Shown in pieces: positions 29,546 through 40,170 of a stretch of 64,000 nucleotides of DNA; positions within the stretch are counted from its first letter, which is position 1, and each line of letters opens with the position of its first letter. The notes under the pieces were generated by a model that saw only the letters and a program-made list of their open reading frames with translations, was not told the origin of the DNA and made no database searches. Location of the stretch: contig JAGWZW010000001.1 of assembly GCA_018971835.1 (NCBI GenBank), forward strand, positions 1-64,000, written 5' to 3'. The DNA comes from Alphaproteobacteria bacterium. GTDB taxonomy: Bacteria; Pseudomonadota; Alphaproteobacteria; Micropepsales; Micropepsaceae. The position numbers and the translations under genes were made by a program.

Positions 29546-32068
29546 ATGGTTGCACTTCCGCTTCCTTCCTTGCCTGACGAGATTGCCGCGCTGCAGAATC
29601 TGGCGCTTGATCTGCGTTGGACCTGGAGCCATGAAGGCGATGCGTTATGGGAGCACGTCGATGCCAGGCTCTGGGATCGCACGCACAGCCCCTGGGCGGT
29701 TCTGCAGAGCACGCCGAGCGAGCGCTTCAAGGCGCTGGCCGCCGACAATGAATTCCGCCGCAAGCTCGGCGACTTCGCTGCCGCCCGGGCGCGCTATCAG
29801 GAGCAGCCGGGCTGGTTCCGCAAGACCTATGGACCGGAGGCGCTGGGCGGCGTCGCCTATTTCAGCATGGAGTTCGGTTTGGGTGCGGCCTTGCCGCTTT
29901 ATGCGGGGGGCCTCGGTGTTCTGGCCGGCGATTTCCTGAAAACCGCCAGCGACCTCGACGTGCCGGTGATCGGTATCGGCCTGCTCTATCAGGAAGGCTA
30001 TTTCCGCCAGATCGTCGACAGCGAAGGCGTGCAGCAGGAACTCTATCCCTATAACGAGCCGGCGACGATGCCGATCGAGCCGGTGATCGTGGACGGCAAG
30101 GGCTGGCTGCGCGTGGTGCTCCAGTTGCCCGGCCGCGACGTGACGCTGCGGGTCTGGCAGGCCACCGTGGGCCGGGTGAAACTCTACCTGCTCGACAGCA
30201 ACGATCCGCTGAACAGCCCGGTGGACCGCGGCATCACCGCCAAGCTCTACGGCGGAGGCAGCGAAGTCCGCCTGATTCAGGAGATCGCGCTGGGCGTCGG
30301 CGGCTGGCGCGTGATTGAGGCGTTGCGGCCGGAGATCGAAATCTGCCACATCAATGAGGGCCATGCCGCGTTCGCCATCATCGAGCGCGCGCGCGACTTC
30401 GCCCATCAGCGGGATGTGCCGTTCTGGGATGCGTTCTGGGCCTGCCGCGCGGGCAATATCTTCACCACCCATACGCCGGTGGCGGCGGGTTTCGACGTCT
30501 TTCACCCAGCGCTGCTGCGCAAGTATCTGCCCTATGTCGAGGGTGAATTGAGCCTGAGGGGCGTGACGCTCGACGATATTTTGTGCCTGGGCCGCATCGA
30601 CCCGCATGATCGCGGCGAACCCTTCAACATGGCCTATCTGGGTCTTCGCGGTTCCGGGCGGTCGATCGGCGTCAGCCGGCTTCACGGGGAATTCAGCCGT
30701 GGCATCTTCCAGTCGCTGTTCCCGCGCTGGCCGCACTGCGAGGTGCCGGTCGGTCACATCACCAACGGCGTGCACATCCCGACCTGGGACTCCGCCGAAG
30801 CCGATGAGGTCTGGACCTGCGCTTGCGGCAAGGAGCGCTGGCGCACGCTGCCCGACCCCATTCACCAGAACATCGCCGGAGTTTCAGACGAGGCGCTCTG
30901 GGCCATGCGCGGCAACAGCCGCCAGCATCTGGTCGCCATCGCCCGCCGGCATCTGGCCACGCAGTTGCGCGAGCGTGGCTTCGAGGCTGAAGCGATCCGC
31001 CGCGCCGACCATGTGCTCGATCCGAATGTCCTGATGCTCGGCTTTGCGCGCCGCTTCACCGAATACAAACGGCCCAACCTGCTCCTCAGCGATCCGGCGC
31101 GCCTGGAACGGCTGTTGCTCGATCCGCGGCGGCCGGCGCAAATCGTGGTGGCGGGCAAGGCACATCCGGCCGATGTCACCGGCAAGACCATGATACGGGA
31201 ATGGATCAACTTCGCCCGCGATCCGCGCTACCGCGATCATATCGTGTTTCTGGAGGATTACGATATCGCGCTGGCGCAGGATCTGGTGCAGGGCGTGGAT
31301 GTCTGGATCAACACGCCGCGGCGGCCCTGGGAAGCCTGTGGCACCAGCGGCATGAAGGTGCTGGTCAATGGCGGGCTGAACGTGTCGGTGCTTGATGGCT
31401 GGTGGGACGAGGCCTATCGGCCGGAACTCGGCTGGCCCATCGGGGACGATCAGGGTGGCGCTCCGCAGGAAGTGGATGCGCGCGACGCCGACAGCCTGTA
31501 CAGCGTTCTTGAAAATGCTGTTATTCCGGAATTTTATGATCGCGACGCGGAAGGCTTGCCGCGCAGGTGGCTCGGGCGCATCCGCCGTTCGATGGCGGGA
31601 TTGACCCCGGCTTTCTCGAGCACGCGGATGCTTCGCCAATATGTGGAGGATACCTATCTGCCGCTGGCGGCAGCGCTGCGCACCCGCATCGCCTCCGGCT
31701 GCGCCGCGGCCAAGGATATCCGGGCCTGGGCCGATCTATTGACGCGCCACTGGCCGAGCCTCCACATCGGCGATTCCACGGTGAGTAACAGCGAGGGCGT
31801 CCGGCGTTTCTCGGTGCCGGTCTTTCTGGGTGACGTGCCGGCTGCTTCAGTGCGCGTCGAGTTGTTCGCAGATGCCAGGGATGGCGATCCGGCCCAGATC
31901 GTCACCCTTCATCGCGAACGCGAAATTCCCGGCTCGGCCAACGGGTTCATCTATGCCGGCGAGGTCAAGACCACTCGTCCGGCCGCTGACTACACCGTGC
32001 GCGCGGTTCCTGACCATCAGGGGGCATTCCTGCCCTCCGAGCTTCCGCTCATCGTCTGGCAGCGGTAG
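29546..32068 (+). CDS. glgP: Alpha-glucan (glycogen) phosphorylase, GT35 with DUF3417-type N-terminus
   Basis: 840 aa; N-terminal LALDLRWTWSHEGDALWEHVD; VAYFSMEFGLGAALPLYAGGLGVLAGDFLK; GFARRFTEYKRPNLLL; TSGMKVLVNGGLNVSVLDGWWDE. Confidence 0.93.
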   Translation: MVALPLPSLPDEIAALQNLALDLRWTWSHEGDALWEHVDARLWDRTHSPWAVLQSTPSERFKALAADNEFRRKLGDFAAARARYQEQPGWFRKTYGPEALGGVAYFSMEFGLGAALPLYAGGLGVLAGDFLKTASDLDVPVIGIGLLYQEGYFRQIVDSEGVQQELYPYNEPATMPIEPVIVDGKGWLRVVLQLPGRDVTLRVWQATVGRVKLYLLDSNDPLNSPVDRGITAKLYGGGSEVRLIQEIALGVGGWRVIEALRPEIEICHINEGHAAFAIIERARDFAHQRDVPFWDAFWACRAGNIFTTHTPVAAGFDVFHPALLRKYLPYVEGELSLRGVTLDDILCLGRIDPHDRGEPFNMAYLGLRGSGRSIGVSRLHGEFSRGIFQSLFPRWPHCEVPVGHITNGVHIPTWDSAEADEVWTCACGKERWRTLPDPIHQNIAGVSDEALWAMRGNSRQHLVAIARRHLATQLRERGFEAEAIRRADHVLDPNVLMLGFARRFTEYKRPNLLLSDPARLERLLLDPRRPAQIVVAGKAHPADVTGKTMIREWINFARDPRYRDHIVFLEDYDIALAQDLVQGVDVWINTPRRPWEACGTSGMKVLVNGGLNVSVLDGWWDEAYRPELGWPIGDDQGGAPQEVDARDADSLYSVLENAVIPEFYDRDAEGLPRRWLGRIRRSMAGLTPAFSSTRMLRQYVEDTYLPLAAALRTRIASGCAAAKDIRAWADLLTRHWPSLHIGDSTVSNSEGVRRFSVPVFLGDVPAASVRVELFADARDGDPAQIVTLHREREIPGSANGFIYAGEVKTTRPAADYTVRAVPDHQGAFLPSELPLIVWQR

Positions 32069-32342
32069 TGCCAGAGGAGATGCGCGCGGCCGTGATGCGC
32101 CTGGGCGGCGGCGTTACGGCCACGCGCGGCGGGACCGGCGGCGCCTGGACCGGATGAGGGCCGTCGCAGCGGAAAATCACATCCGAGCGCGGGAGCCTGC
32201 TGTCGTGTTCGGTTTCCAGTTCCGCCCTGGCGCGCAGCCAATGCGTCAGTTCGGCGCCGCTGGGGCAGCCTTCGCGCTGCCAGATCAGGTAGGAACGCAG
32301 GCGGATCTCATCGTCGGAAATTGTCGGTATCTGTTGAGCCAT
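32049..32342 (-). CDS. DUF2934-like small protein
   Basis: MAQQIPTISDDEIRLRSYLIWQREGCPSGAELTHWLRARAELETEH; downstream of glgA; 20-bp 3' overlap with glgP. Confidence 0.75.
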   Translation of the reverse strand: MAQQIPTISDDEIRLRSYLIWQREGCPSGAELTHWLRARAELETEHDSRLPRSDVIFRCDGPHPVQAPPVPPRVAVTPPPRRITAARISSGTTAARR

Positions 32343-32404
32343 GACCACCTCCACCACCTCGGTACCCCATTCGTCGGGCGTGGCCGGTACCACGCCGAAG
32401 CGTG

Positions 32405-33916
32405 CTACGATGCCGCCTGCCGGGCCTGATCGCCGCTATCGGACGACGGCGCGGCGGCGATGAGGCGCGGTTTGCCGCTGAGCATCCGGTAAAGAGCAAT
32501 GTAATCGGTCGCGCTGGCGTTCCAGCTGAAATCCTGCGACATGGCCTGCAATTGCAAGCGGCGCCAGGCGAGCGGTTTGCCGAACAGTGCCAGCGCGCGG
32601 TCGAGCGCCTTCAGAAGTGCGGAAAGGCTCGGTTCCTCGAAGGCGAAGCCAGCGGCCATGCGCCCTTCCGGCGCGTCTGTCGTGGTGTCGGCAATGGTGT
32701 CGGCGAGGCCACCGGTACGCCGTACTACCGACAACGTGCCGTAACGCGCAGCATAAAGTTGCGTAAGCCCGCAAGGTTCGAACCTTGCCGGCGCCAGCAA
32801 GAGATCCGCGCCGGCCTGCAAGCGGTGGGCGAGCGGCTCGCTGTAGCCGATCTTGGCGCCGACGCGGCCGGGATATCGGTGCGCCGCTTCGACAAAGCCC
32901 GCCTCCAGCGCCGCATCGCCTTCGCCGACAGCGACGAACTGCGCGCCGGCTTCGACCAGGGCGCGAATGGCTTCGAGAACCACATCGGCCATCTTCTGAT
33001 GAGCGAAGCGGCTGACAAAACCGACGAGCGGCGCCTCGCGGGCGATCTCGAGGCCCATGTCCTTCTGCAGGGCCGCCTTACACGGGCGCTTGCCGGAAAG
33101 ATCCTGCGGGCTGAAGTTCCGCGCCAGATGCGGATCGGTGGCGGGATTCCATAGCGCATCGTCGATGCCATTGAGAATCCCGGAATAATCGCCATAACGC
33201 TGGCGCAACAGACCGTCCAGGCCGCAGCCGAATTCCGGCGTCAGCGTTTCGCGGGCATAGGTGGGGCTCACCGTCGTTATGTGGTCGGCATAGCGGATCG
33301 CGGCCTTGAGGAACGAGACTTGGCCGTAAAATTCAAGGCCGTCGGTCGAGAAATAATGTTCAGGAACGCCGATCTGGGCCAGCACCTCGCGCGGGAAATT
33401 GCCCTGATAGGCGAGGTTATGGATCGTGAACACGCTGCTTGGCCGCGGCCGGCCCTGCATGCTGAGCAGCAGCGGCACCAGGCCGGCGTGCCAATCGTTG
33501 GCGTGGACGATATCAGCGTTCCAGCCGCAGATTTTTCCTTGCGCCGCATGCACCGCGACGTGGGACAGGAAGGCGAAACGCTGAGCATTATCGGGCCACT
33601 CGCAGCCGGCCTCGTCCTGATAGAGGCCGCCGTTGCGCAGAAAAAGCGCCGGCGCATCGACCAGCCAGACCGGAATGCCCGTACCTGGAAGGGTTCCGGA
33701 AATCAGCGCGCCGCCCTCGACTCCGGCGATAACCGGCAGCGTCGTTTCGATTTTCGGATTTTTTAGCTGGGCCAGCGCGCCCGGATAGGCCGGCATCAGC
33801 AGGCGGACGTCGATCCCGCGCCGGGCTAGGGCGATGGGCAGGGCTCCCGACACATCCGCCAGCCCGCCAGTCTTGGCAAGCGGCTGGACCTCCGATGTGA
33901 CGAACAGAACGCGCAT
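32405..33916 (-). CDS. glgA: Glycogen synthase GlgA
   Basis: MRVLFVTSEVQPLAKTGGLADVSGALPIAL; FTIHNLAYQGNFP; ARFEPCGLTQLYAARYGTLSVVRRTGGLADTI. Confidence 0.95.
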   Translation of the reverse strand: MRVLFVTSEVQPLAKTGGLADVSGALPIALARRGIDVRLLMPAYPGALAQLKNPKIETTLPVIAGVEGGALISGTLPGTGIPVWLVDAPALFLRNGGLYQDEAGCEWPDNAQRFAFLSHVAVHAAQGKICGWNADIVHANDWHAGLVPLLLSMQGRPRPSSVFTIHNLAYQGNFPREVLAQIGVPEHYFSTDGLEFYGQVSFLKAAIRYADHITTVSPTYARETLTPEFGCGLDGLLRQRYGDYSGILNGIDDALWNPATDPHLARNFSPQDLSGKRPCKAALQKDMGLEIAREAPLVGFVSRFAHQKMADVVLEAIRALVEAGAQFVAVGEGDAALEAGFVEAAHRYPGRVGAKIGYSEPLAHRLQAGADLLLAPARFEPCGLTQLYAARYGTLSVVRRTGGLADTIADTTTDAPEGRMAAGFAFEEPSLSALLKALDRALALFGKPLAWRRLQLQAMSQDFSWNASATDYIALYRMLSGKPRLIAAAPSSDSGDQARQAAS

Positions 33917-34080
33917 AGCCAGCCTCGCCCGCTTGCCGCCCCCCCGCAACAACGCTTCTTGCAAACTCGGGATATCGTGGCATTGATTTTGATCAGCCCG
34001 ATGACAATACGTTATGTTTTATTTGCGCTGCATACAACAGATAAAGCTGTTTTCGGCGATTGCTCGAAAAGGAGGCAGGA

Positions 34081-35973
34081 TTGGATGCAATCGATGCAAC
34101 CGTTCCGCTTCTCGGCGAACTGGATTTGTATCTCCACGCCGAAGGCCGCGATCTTTACAGCTATCGCAAGCTGGGTGCGCATCCCAGAACGATTGGCGGC
34201 GTGCCGGGAACGGCCTTCGCCGTGTGGGCGCCGAACGCGCGCCGCGTCAGCGTGGTCGGTGATTTCAACGCCTGGAGCGGGCAGCGCAATCCGATGCGCC
34301 GCCATTACGGCGCCGGGATATGGGAAACATTCGTGCGCGATGCCAAGCCGGGCGCGCGATACAAATTCGAGATCGAAGGCGCGCATGGCGGGGTTTTCCT
34401 CAAGGCCGATCCCTATGCCTTCGAAGCCGAATTGCCGCCGAACACGGCCTCGATCATTCGCGGCCTGCCGCAAACAGCACCGATGCCCGAAGGGCCGGCG
34501 GGCGACCGCCACGCGCCGGTATCGATCTACGAGGTGCACCTGGGCTCGTGGCGGCGCATGCCGGAAGACGGTGCGCGCCCGCTCGGCTACGCCGAACTTG
34601 CCGATCAGCTGGTTGCCTATGTTAAGGACATGGGCTTCACCCATATCGAATTGATGCCGGTTGCCGAGCATCCTTTCGGCGGTTCCTGGGGCTATCAGCC
34701 TACGGCCCTGTTCGCGCCCACGGCCCGTTACGGGACACCCGGCGCGTTCCGCGATTTCATCCGGGCCTGCCATGAAGCAGGGATTGGCGTGATCCTCGAC
34801 TGGGCGGCCGGACATTTTCCCGCCGATCCGCATGGTCTTGCCCGGTTCGACGGTACGCATCTCTACGAGCATTGCGACCCGCGCGAAGGCCTGCACCCGG
34901 ACTGGAATACCCTGATCTATAATTTCGGACGTAACGAGGTTTCGAATTTCCTCATGTCTAACGCGCTTTATTGGCTGGAGGAATTCGGGCTCGATGGCCT
35001 GCGCGTCGATGCTGTCGCCTCGATGCTCTATCGCAATTACAGCCGCAAGGACGGGGAATGGATCGCTAACAAGTTCGGAGGCCCCGAAAACCTGGAAGCC
35101 GTCGCTTTCCTGCACCGCCTCAACGAGCAGGTTTACGCCAGGCGTCCGCGCGCCCTGACCATTGCGGAAGAATCCACGGCCTGGCCGATGGTGTCGCGGC
35201 CGACCTATCTGGGCGGCCTGGGCTTCGGCTACAAGTGGAACATGGGCTGGATGCACGACACGCTGGACTACATGAAGAAAGACCCGGTGCATCGCAAATA
35301 CCATCACGACCGGCTGACCTTCGGTCTGCTCTACGCGTTTCACGAGAACTTCATCCTGCCGCTGTCACACGACGAAGTGGTGCACGGCAAAGGCTCGCTG
35401 CTCGGCAAGATGCCCGGCGACCGCTGGCAGAAATTCGCCAACCTGCGCGCCTATTACGGCTTTCTCTATACCCAGCCGGGCAAGAAGCTGCTGTTCATGG
35501 GCGGCGAGTTCGCGCAGGAGCGCGAATGGAGCCATGACGAGAGCCTCGATTGGCATCTACTCTCCGATCCGTTGCATCGCGGCGTTCAGGACATGGTGCG
35601 CGACCTCAACAAGCTCTATCGCGAGTTGCCCGCCCTTCACCGCCACGACTGCGAGCCGGAGGGCTTTTCCTGGATCGACTGCAACGACCATGACGCCAGC
35701 GTGGTTACCTATCTGCGCTACGGCGCCGACGGCGACGATTTTGTCGTGGTCGCCTGCAATTTCACGCCGGTGGTCCGGCACGGTTATCGCGTTGGCGTGC
35801 CAAAGGGCGGGCCTTACCGTGAAGTGTTCAATTCGGACGCCGCCTGTTATGGCGGCAGTAACGTCGGCAACGACGGCGCCGTCATCTCCAAGGCCGAGTC
35901 CGCGCATGGCCGGCCGTTCTCGTTGGCTTTGACGCTACCGCCTCTGGCAACAATTGTTCTCAAGCCGTCCTAG
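34081..35973 (+). CDS. glgB: 1,4-alpha-glucan branching enzyme GlgB
   Basis: [42 protein letters not shown] start at 34081 preceded by AAGGAGG (34069-34075). Confidence 0.95.
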   Translation: MDAIDATVPLLGELDLYLHAEGRDLYSYRKLGAHPRTIGGVPGTAFAVWAPNARRVSVVGDFNAWSGQRNPMRRHYGAGIWETFVRDAKPGARYKFEIEGAHGGVFLKADPYAFEAELPPNTASIIRGLPQTAPMPEGPAGDRHAPVSIYEVHLGSWRRMPEDGARPLGYAELADQLVAYVKDMGFTHIELMPVAEHPFGGSWGYQPTALFAPTARYGTPGAFRDFIRACHEAGIGVILDWAAGHFPADPHGLARFDGTHLYEHCDPREGLHPDWNTLIYNFGRNEVSNFLMSNALYWLEEFGLDGLRVDAVASMLYRNYSRKDGEWIANKFGGPENLEAVAFLHRLNEQVYARRPRALTIAEESTAWPMVSRPTYLGGLGFGYKWNMGWMHDTLDYMKKDPVHRKYHHDRLTFGLLYAFHENFILPLSHDEVVHGKGSLLGKMPGDRWQKFANLRAYYGFLYTQPGKKLLFMGGEFAQEREWSHDESLDWHLLSDPLHRGVQDMVRDLNKLYRELPALHRHDCEPEGFSWIDCNDHDASVVTYLRYGADGDDFVVVACNFTPVVRHGYRVGVPKGGPYREVFNSDAACYGGSNVGNDGAVISKAESAHGRPFSLALTLPPLATIVLKPS

Positions 35974-35983
35974 GGAGGCGAAC

Positions 35984-38062
35984 ATGGCGCGGCGGCCGCT
36001 CAGCGAAGGCCGGCCACACCCGCTGGGTGCGACATTCGATGGCGAAGGCGTGAACTTTGCCTTGTTCTCCGCTCATGCCACGAAGGTAGAGCTTTGCCTG
36101 TTCGACGGCGCCGGCGGGCACGAGACGGCGCGGCTGGCGCTGCCCGAATATACCGATGAAGTCTGGCACGGCTATCTGGCTGGCGCGCGGCCGGGCCAGC
36201 GCTACGGCTATCGCGTGCACGGCAGCTACGATCCCTATGCAGGCCATCGCTTCAATCCACACAAGCTCCTGGTCGATCCCTATGCGCGTGCGCTCGACCG
36301 CAGCTTTGCCTGGAGCGATCTGGCCTGCGGTTACAGCTTCGGCGATTCCCGCGAGGATCTCTCATTCGACACAAACGATAGCGCCGCGGTCATGCCCAAA
36401 GGTATCGTGACGGACGATACCTTCGATTGGCAGGGCGATGCGCCGCCCAACACTCCTCTCTGCGAAACGGTGATCTACGAGCTTCACCCGCGCGGCTACA
36501 CGATGCTGCATCCCGCTGTTCCCGAAGCGCAGCGCGGAACCTTTGCCGGGCTGGCGCATCCCGACGTGATCGGCTACCTCCGTGCCCTAGGCATCACTGC
36601 CGTCGAGCTTCTGCCGGTCCATCCCGTCGCGGTCACGCGCAATCTTGCCTCCCACGGATTGGTGGATTACTGGGGCTACAACGCCTTCAACTTTTTTGCG
36701 CCCGAACCGCGCTACCTTTCGGGCGGCGAACTCTCCGAGTTCCGCCGCATGGTGCGCGCGCTGCACGCGGGGGGCATCGAGGTCATCCTCGATGTCGTCT
36801 TCAATCACACCGGCGAAGGCAGCGAACTTGGCCCCACGCTTTCGTTCCGGGGCATCGACAATGCGTCCTACTATTGCCTTGCCGAAGACCGGCGGAATTA
36901 TGTCGATTACACCGGCTGCCGCAACACGTTGAACCTGGAGCATCCGCGGGTGCTGCAGATGGTGATGGACTCGCTGCGTTATTGGGTCGAGGCGATGCAT
37001 GTGGACGGCTTCCGCTTCGATCTTGCCGTCAGTCTGGCGCGCGCCAGGCACCATTTCTCGCAGCGTTCGCCGTTCTTTTCTGCGGTCGCGCAGGATCCGG
37101 TGCTGCGCAAGGTGAAGCTGATCGCGGAGCCCTGGGATCTCGGCCCGGACGGTTACCGGCTCGGCGGTTTCCCGCCGGGCTGGAGCGAGTGGAACGATCG
37201 CTACCGGGATACCGCGCGTCGCTTCTGGCGCGGCGATGGCAGGCAGACGGGCGAGCTGGCGTTCCGCCTTACCGGGTCGAGCGACCTGTTTGCCGGCCAT
37301 GGGCGCCGGCCCACGGCGAGCGTCAACTTCGTCACCGCACATGACGGCTTCACGTTGAACGATGTGGTCAGCTACAACGTCAAGCACAACGCGGAAAACC
37401 GCGAGGACAGCGCAGACGGCGCAAACGAGAACTACAGCTGGAATTGCGGTCACGAAGGGCCGAGCGAGGATCCCGGGGTCATCGCGCAGCGCGAACGGCA
37501 GAAGCGGAACCTGCTGGCGACCTTGCTGCTGTCGCGCGGCGTTCCGATGCTCACCGCCGGCGACGAGTTCGGCCGTACGCAGCGCGGCAACAACAACGCC
37601 TATTGCCAGGACAACGAGACAAGCTGGACCGACTGGCGGCTGGCCGAACGCAACACTTCTCTGCTGCGTTTCGTGCAAGCGCTGTTGCAGTTGCGCGCCG
37701 GCAATCCGGTCTTCCGCCTGCCGTCCTTCTTTCATGGCGAGCATATCGACGAAACGGGCATAAGAGATATCGTCTGGTTGACGCCGCCGGGCAGAGAGAT
37801 GGCGGGGACAGACTGGAACGATCCCGATTGCCGCGCGCTGGCTGTTCGCTACACCGCCGATACCGGCGACTTTCTTCTGCTCTTGAATGCCGGCGCGGAC
37901 GCGCGCCCCTTCCATTTGCCGTCTGCCGGAGGCGGTTCAGGTTGGCGTAGCTGTATTGCCACCGATGCGGGGATGCCGGATGGGGCAAGGTATGGCAGCA
38001 AGGTTGTTGTCGCGCCCTGTTCGCTGGTCTTGCTCACCGCAGAACCGGCGGCGCGATCATGA
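35984..38062 (+). CDS. glgX: Glycogen debranching enzyme GlgX
   Basis: GYNAFNFFAPEPRY, DVVFNHTGEGSELGPTLSFRGIDNASYY, HVDGFRFDLAVSLAR, AEPWDLGPDGYRLGGFPPGWSEWNDRYRD. Confidence 0.96.
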   Translation: MARRPLSEGRPHPLGATFDGEGVNFALFSAHATKVELCLFDGAGGHETARLALPEYTDEVWHGYLAGARPGQRYGYRVHGSYDPYAGHRFNPHKLLVDPYARALDRSFAWSDLACGYSFGDSREDLSFDTNDSAAVMPKGIVTDDTFDWQGDAPPNTPLCETVIYELHPRGYTMLHPAVPEAQRGTFAGLAHPDVIGYLRALGITAVELLPVHPVAVTRNLASHGLVDYWGYNAFNFFAPEPRYLSGGELSEFRRMVRALHAGGIEVILDVVFNHTGEGSELGPTLSFRGIDNASYYCLAEDRRNYVDYTGCRNTLNLEHPRVLQMVMDSLRYWVEAMHVDGFRFDLAVSLARARHHFSQRSPFFSAVAQDPVLRKVKLIAEPWDLGPDGYRLGGFPPGWSEWNDRYRDTARRFWRGDGRQTGELAFRLTGSSDLFAGHGRRPTASVNFVTAHDGFTLNDVVSYNVKHNAENREDSADGANENYSWNCGHEGPSEDPGVIAQRERQKRNLLATLLLSRGVPMLTAGDEFGRTQRGNNNAYCQDNETSWTDWRLAERNTSLLRFVQALLQLRAGNPVFRLPSFFHGEHIDETGIRDIVWLTPPGREMAGTDWNDPDCRALAVRYTADTGDFLLLLNAGADARPFHLPSAGGGSGWRSCIATDAGMPDGARYGSKVVVAPCSLVLLTAEPAARS

Positions 38063-40170
38063 GCGATCATGCGCTTGCCCGGCTTGCCGAGGCCGCGGGG
38101 ATCGAGGCGCGCTATTGGGACATCGAAGGCCGCCAGCACGAAACGACGCCGGAGACGATGCGCGCCCTGCTGCGGGCCTTTGGCCTTCGGGCTGAAAGTG
38201 GTGCAGAGATCGGCGAGAGCCTTGCCCTGCTGCGCGGGGAGCCGTGGCGCGAGATGGTGCCGCCGGTGCATATGATGCGCGAAGGCGAGGGGACTGCCAT
38301 CGCGTATCGGGCACCGCCTGGAGAGGCGGGAAAGCTCGAATGGGCGATTGTCTGCGAAAACGGTGAACAGCGCACCGGCGTCTGCGACCTTGCCACGCTG
38401 CCGGTCGAAGAGACGGGCGAGGCGGCGGGAATGGCGACAGCGCTGCGCAAACTGCCGCTGCCGGCTTTGCCTTTGGGCTATCATCATCTCCGTCTTGCCG
38501 GAGCTGAGGCCGAAACGCTGCTGATCGTGGCACCGCCGTCGTGCCACCTGCCGGCTGGCTGGCCTAGACGGCGTTATTGGGGCCTTGCCGCGCAGCTCTA
38601 CGCGCTGCGGCGCCGGGGCGATTGGGGGATCGGCGATTTCACCGCGTTGCGTGCGCTGATTGCGGGCGCCGGTGCGGCCGATGCCGTCGGCCTCAACCCG
38701 CTGCATGCGCTGTTCCGCGATGTGCCCGAAGCGGCGAGTCCTTATTCGCCGTCGAGTCGGCTTTTTTGCAATCCGCTCTATCTCGATATCGAGGCCGTCA
38801 CCGAATACGCCGAGGCCCAGGTGGGAGCGCGCCGGCGGCACGTCGGCGCATTCGTCGATTACCGTTCGATCGCCGCGGAGAAATATGCCGTTCTCGAAAC
38901 CATGTTCCGGGTCTTCCAATCGCGGCATCTCGCGGCCACGGACGCGCGCGCCGCGGACTTTCTCGCCTTCGTGGCGCAAGGTGGCGAGCCGCTGCGCAAA
39001 TTCGCGCTGTTCGAAGCGCTCTGCGAGGCCTTCGGCAGCCACGACTGGCGGCACTGGCCGCTTTGGGCCCAGAACGCGGATTCGCCGGGAGCCCGTGCCT
39101 TCGCCGAAGACCACACATCGCGCATCGCTTATTCGCAATATCTGCAATGGCAATGCGATATGCAGCTCGGTGCGGCGTCTGCGCTGGCGCGCGAAAGGAT
39201 GGCCATCGGGCTCTACGGCGATCTTGCCGTCAGCGTGGATACGACGAGCGCGGATCATTGGGCGGAGCGCAAGATCTTTGCCGGAGAGGCGCGCATCGGC
39301 GCGCCACCCGATCCCTTCAACGAACAGGGCCAGGAATGGGGCGTGGTGCCATTCGATCCGCGGGCGCTGCGCCGCAGCGGATATGGCTACCTCATCGCGC
39401 TTTTCCGGTCGGCCATGCGGCATGTCGGCGCGTTGCGCATCGATCATGTCATGGGCTGGCAGCGATTGTTTCTCGTTCCGGCCGGTGCGCCGGCGGCATC
39501 CGGCGCCTATGTGCGTTATCCGCTCGAAGATTTTCTTGCCATTGCGGCGCTGGAAAGCCGGCGCAATCAGTGCCTGCTCATTGGCGAAGATCTGGGCACG
39601 GTTCCGGCCGGCTTTCGCGAGCGCATGGCCGCGGCAAAACTGCTCTCCTGCCGCGTTTTCTATTTCGAGCGTGACGGCGCCCGCTTCCGCAGGCCGCAAG
39701 AATTTCCTCTGCTTTCCGCCGTCTCCGCCACCACGCACGATCTGGCGACGCTGCGCGGTTATTGGCTGGGCGAGGATATCGCCGTAAAGGCAAGGCTGGG
39801 CGTGCTCGCTATGGACGAGGCGGCGCGGGCGCGAACGGCACGCGCCGAAGACAAGCGACTGATGCTGGAGGCGCTGCGCGACGAAGGCGTGCTACCTGCC
39901 GATCTTGATTTGGCATATGCAACTGCGGAGCTATCGCCCGCCCTGGCGGCGGCGATCCATGCCTATCTTGCGCGTACGCCCAGCCTGTTGTTTGTGGCGC
40001 AACTTGACGATCTCGCAGGCAGTCTGGAGCAGACAAACCTGCCAGGAACCACCACCGAATATCCCAATTGGCGCCGCCGCCTGGCGCGCACACTTGAGGA
40101 TCTGCTGGGCGATCCGGCAATCCGCGAGGCGATGGCGGCCATCGCTCGCGAGCGCGCCGGTCCGGTTTAG
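38059..40170 (+). CDS. malQ: 4-alpha-glucanotransferase MalQ
   Basis: LYALRRRGDWGIGDFTAL, ALRIDHVMGWQRLFLVP, LIGEDLGTVPAGFRERM, STTHDLATLRGYW. Confidence 0.94.
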   Translation: MSDHALARLAEAAGIEARYWDIEGRQHETTPETMRALLRAFGLRAESGAEIGESLALLRGEPWREMVPPVHMMREGEGTAIAYRAPPGEAGKLEWAIVCENGEQRTGVCDLATLPVEETGEAAGMATALRKLPLPALPLGYHHLRLAGAEAETLLIVAPPSCHLPAGWPRRRYWGLAAQLYALRRRGDWGIGDFTALRALIAGAGAADAVGLNPLHALFRDVPEAASPYSPSSRLFCNPLYLDIEAVTEYAEAQVGARRRHVGAFVDYRSIAAEKYAVLETMFRVFQSRHLAATDARAADFLAFVAQGGEPLRKFALFEALCEAFGSHDWRHWPLWAQNADSPGARAFAEDHTSRIAYSQYLQWQCDMQLGAASALARERMAIGLYGDLAVSVDTTSADHWAERKIFAGEARIGAPPDPFNEQGQEWGVVPFDPRALRRSGYGYLIALFRSAMRHVGALRIDHVMGWQRLFLVPAGAPAASGAYVRYPLEDFLAIAALESRRNQCLLIGEDLGTVPAGFRERMAAAKLLSCRVFYFERDGARFRRPQEFPLLSAVSATTHDLATLRGYWLGEDIAVKARLGVLAMDEAARARTARAEDKRLMLEALRDEGVLPADLDLAYATAELSPALAAAIHAYLARTPSLLFVAQLDDLAGSLEQTNLPGTTTEYPNWRRRLARTLEDLLGDPAIREAMAAIARERAGPV

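Noticed and set aside
37849-39738. 629-aa minus ORF
   Set aside because: Antisense to malQ; Arg-rich composition typical of GC-rich shadow frames.
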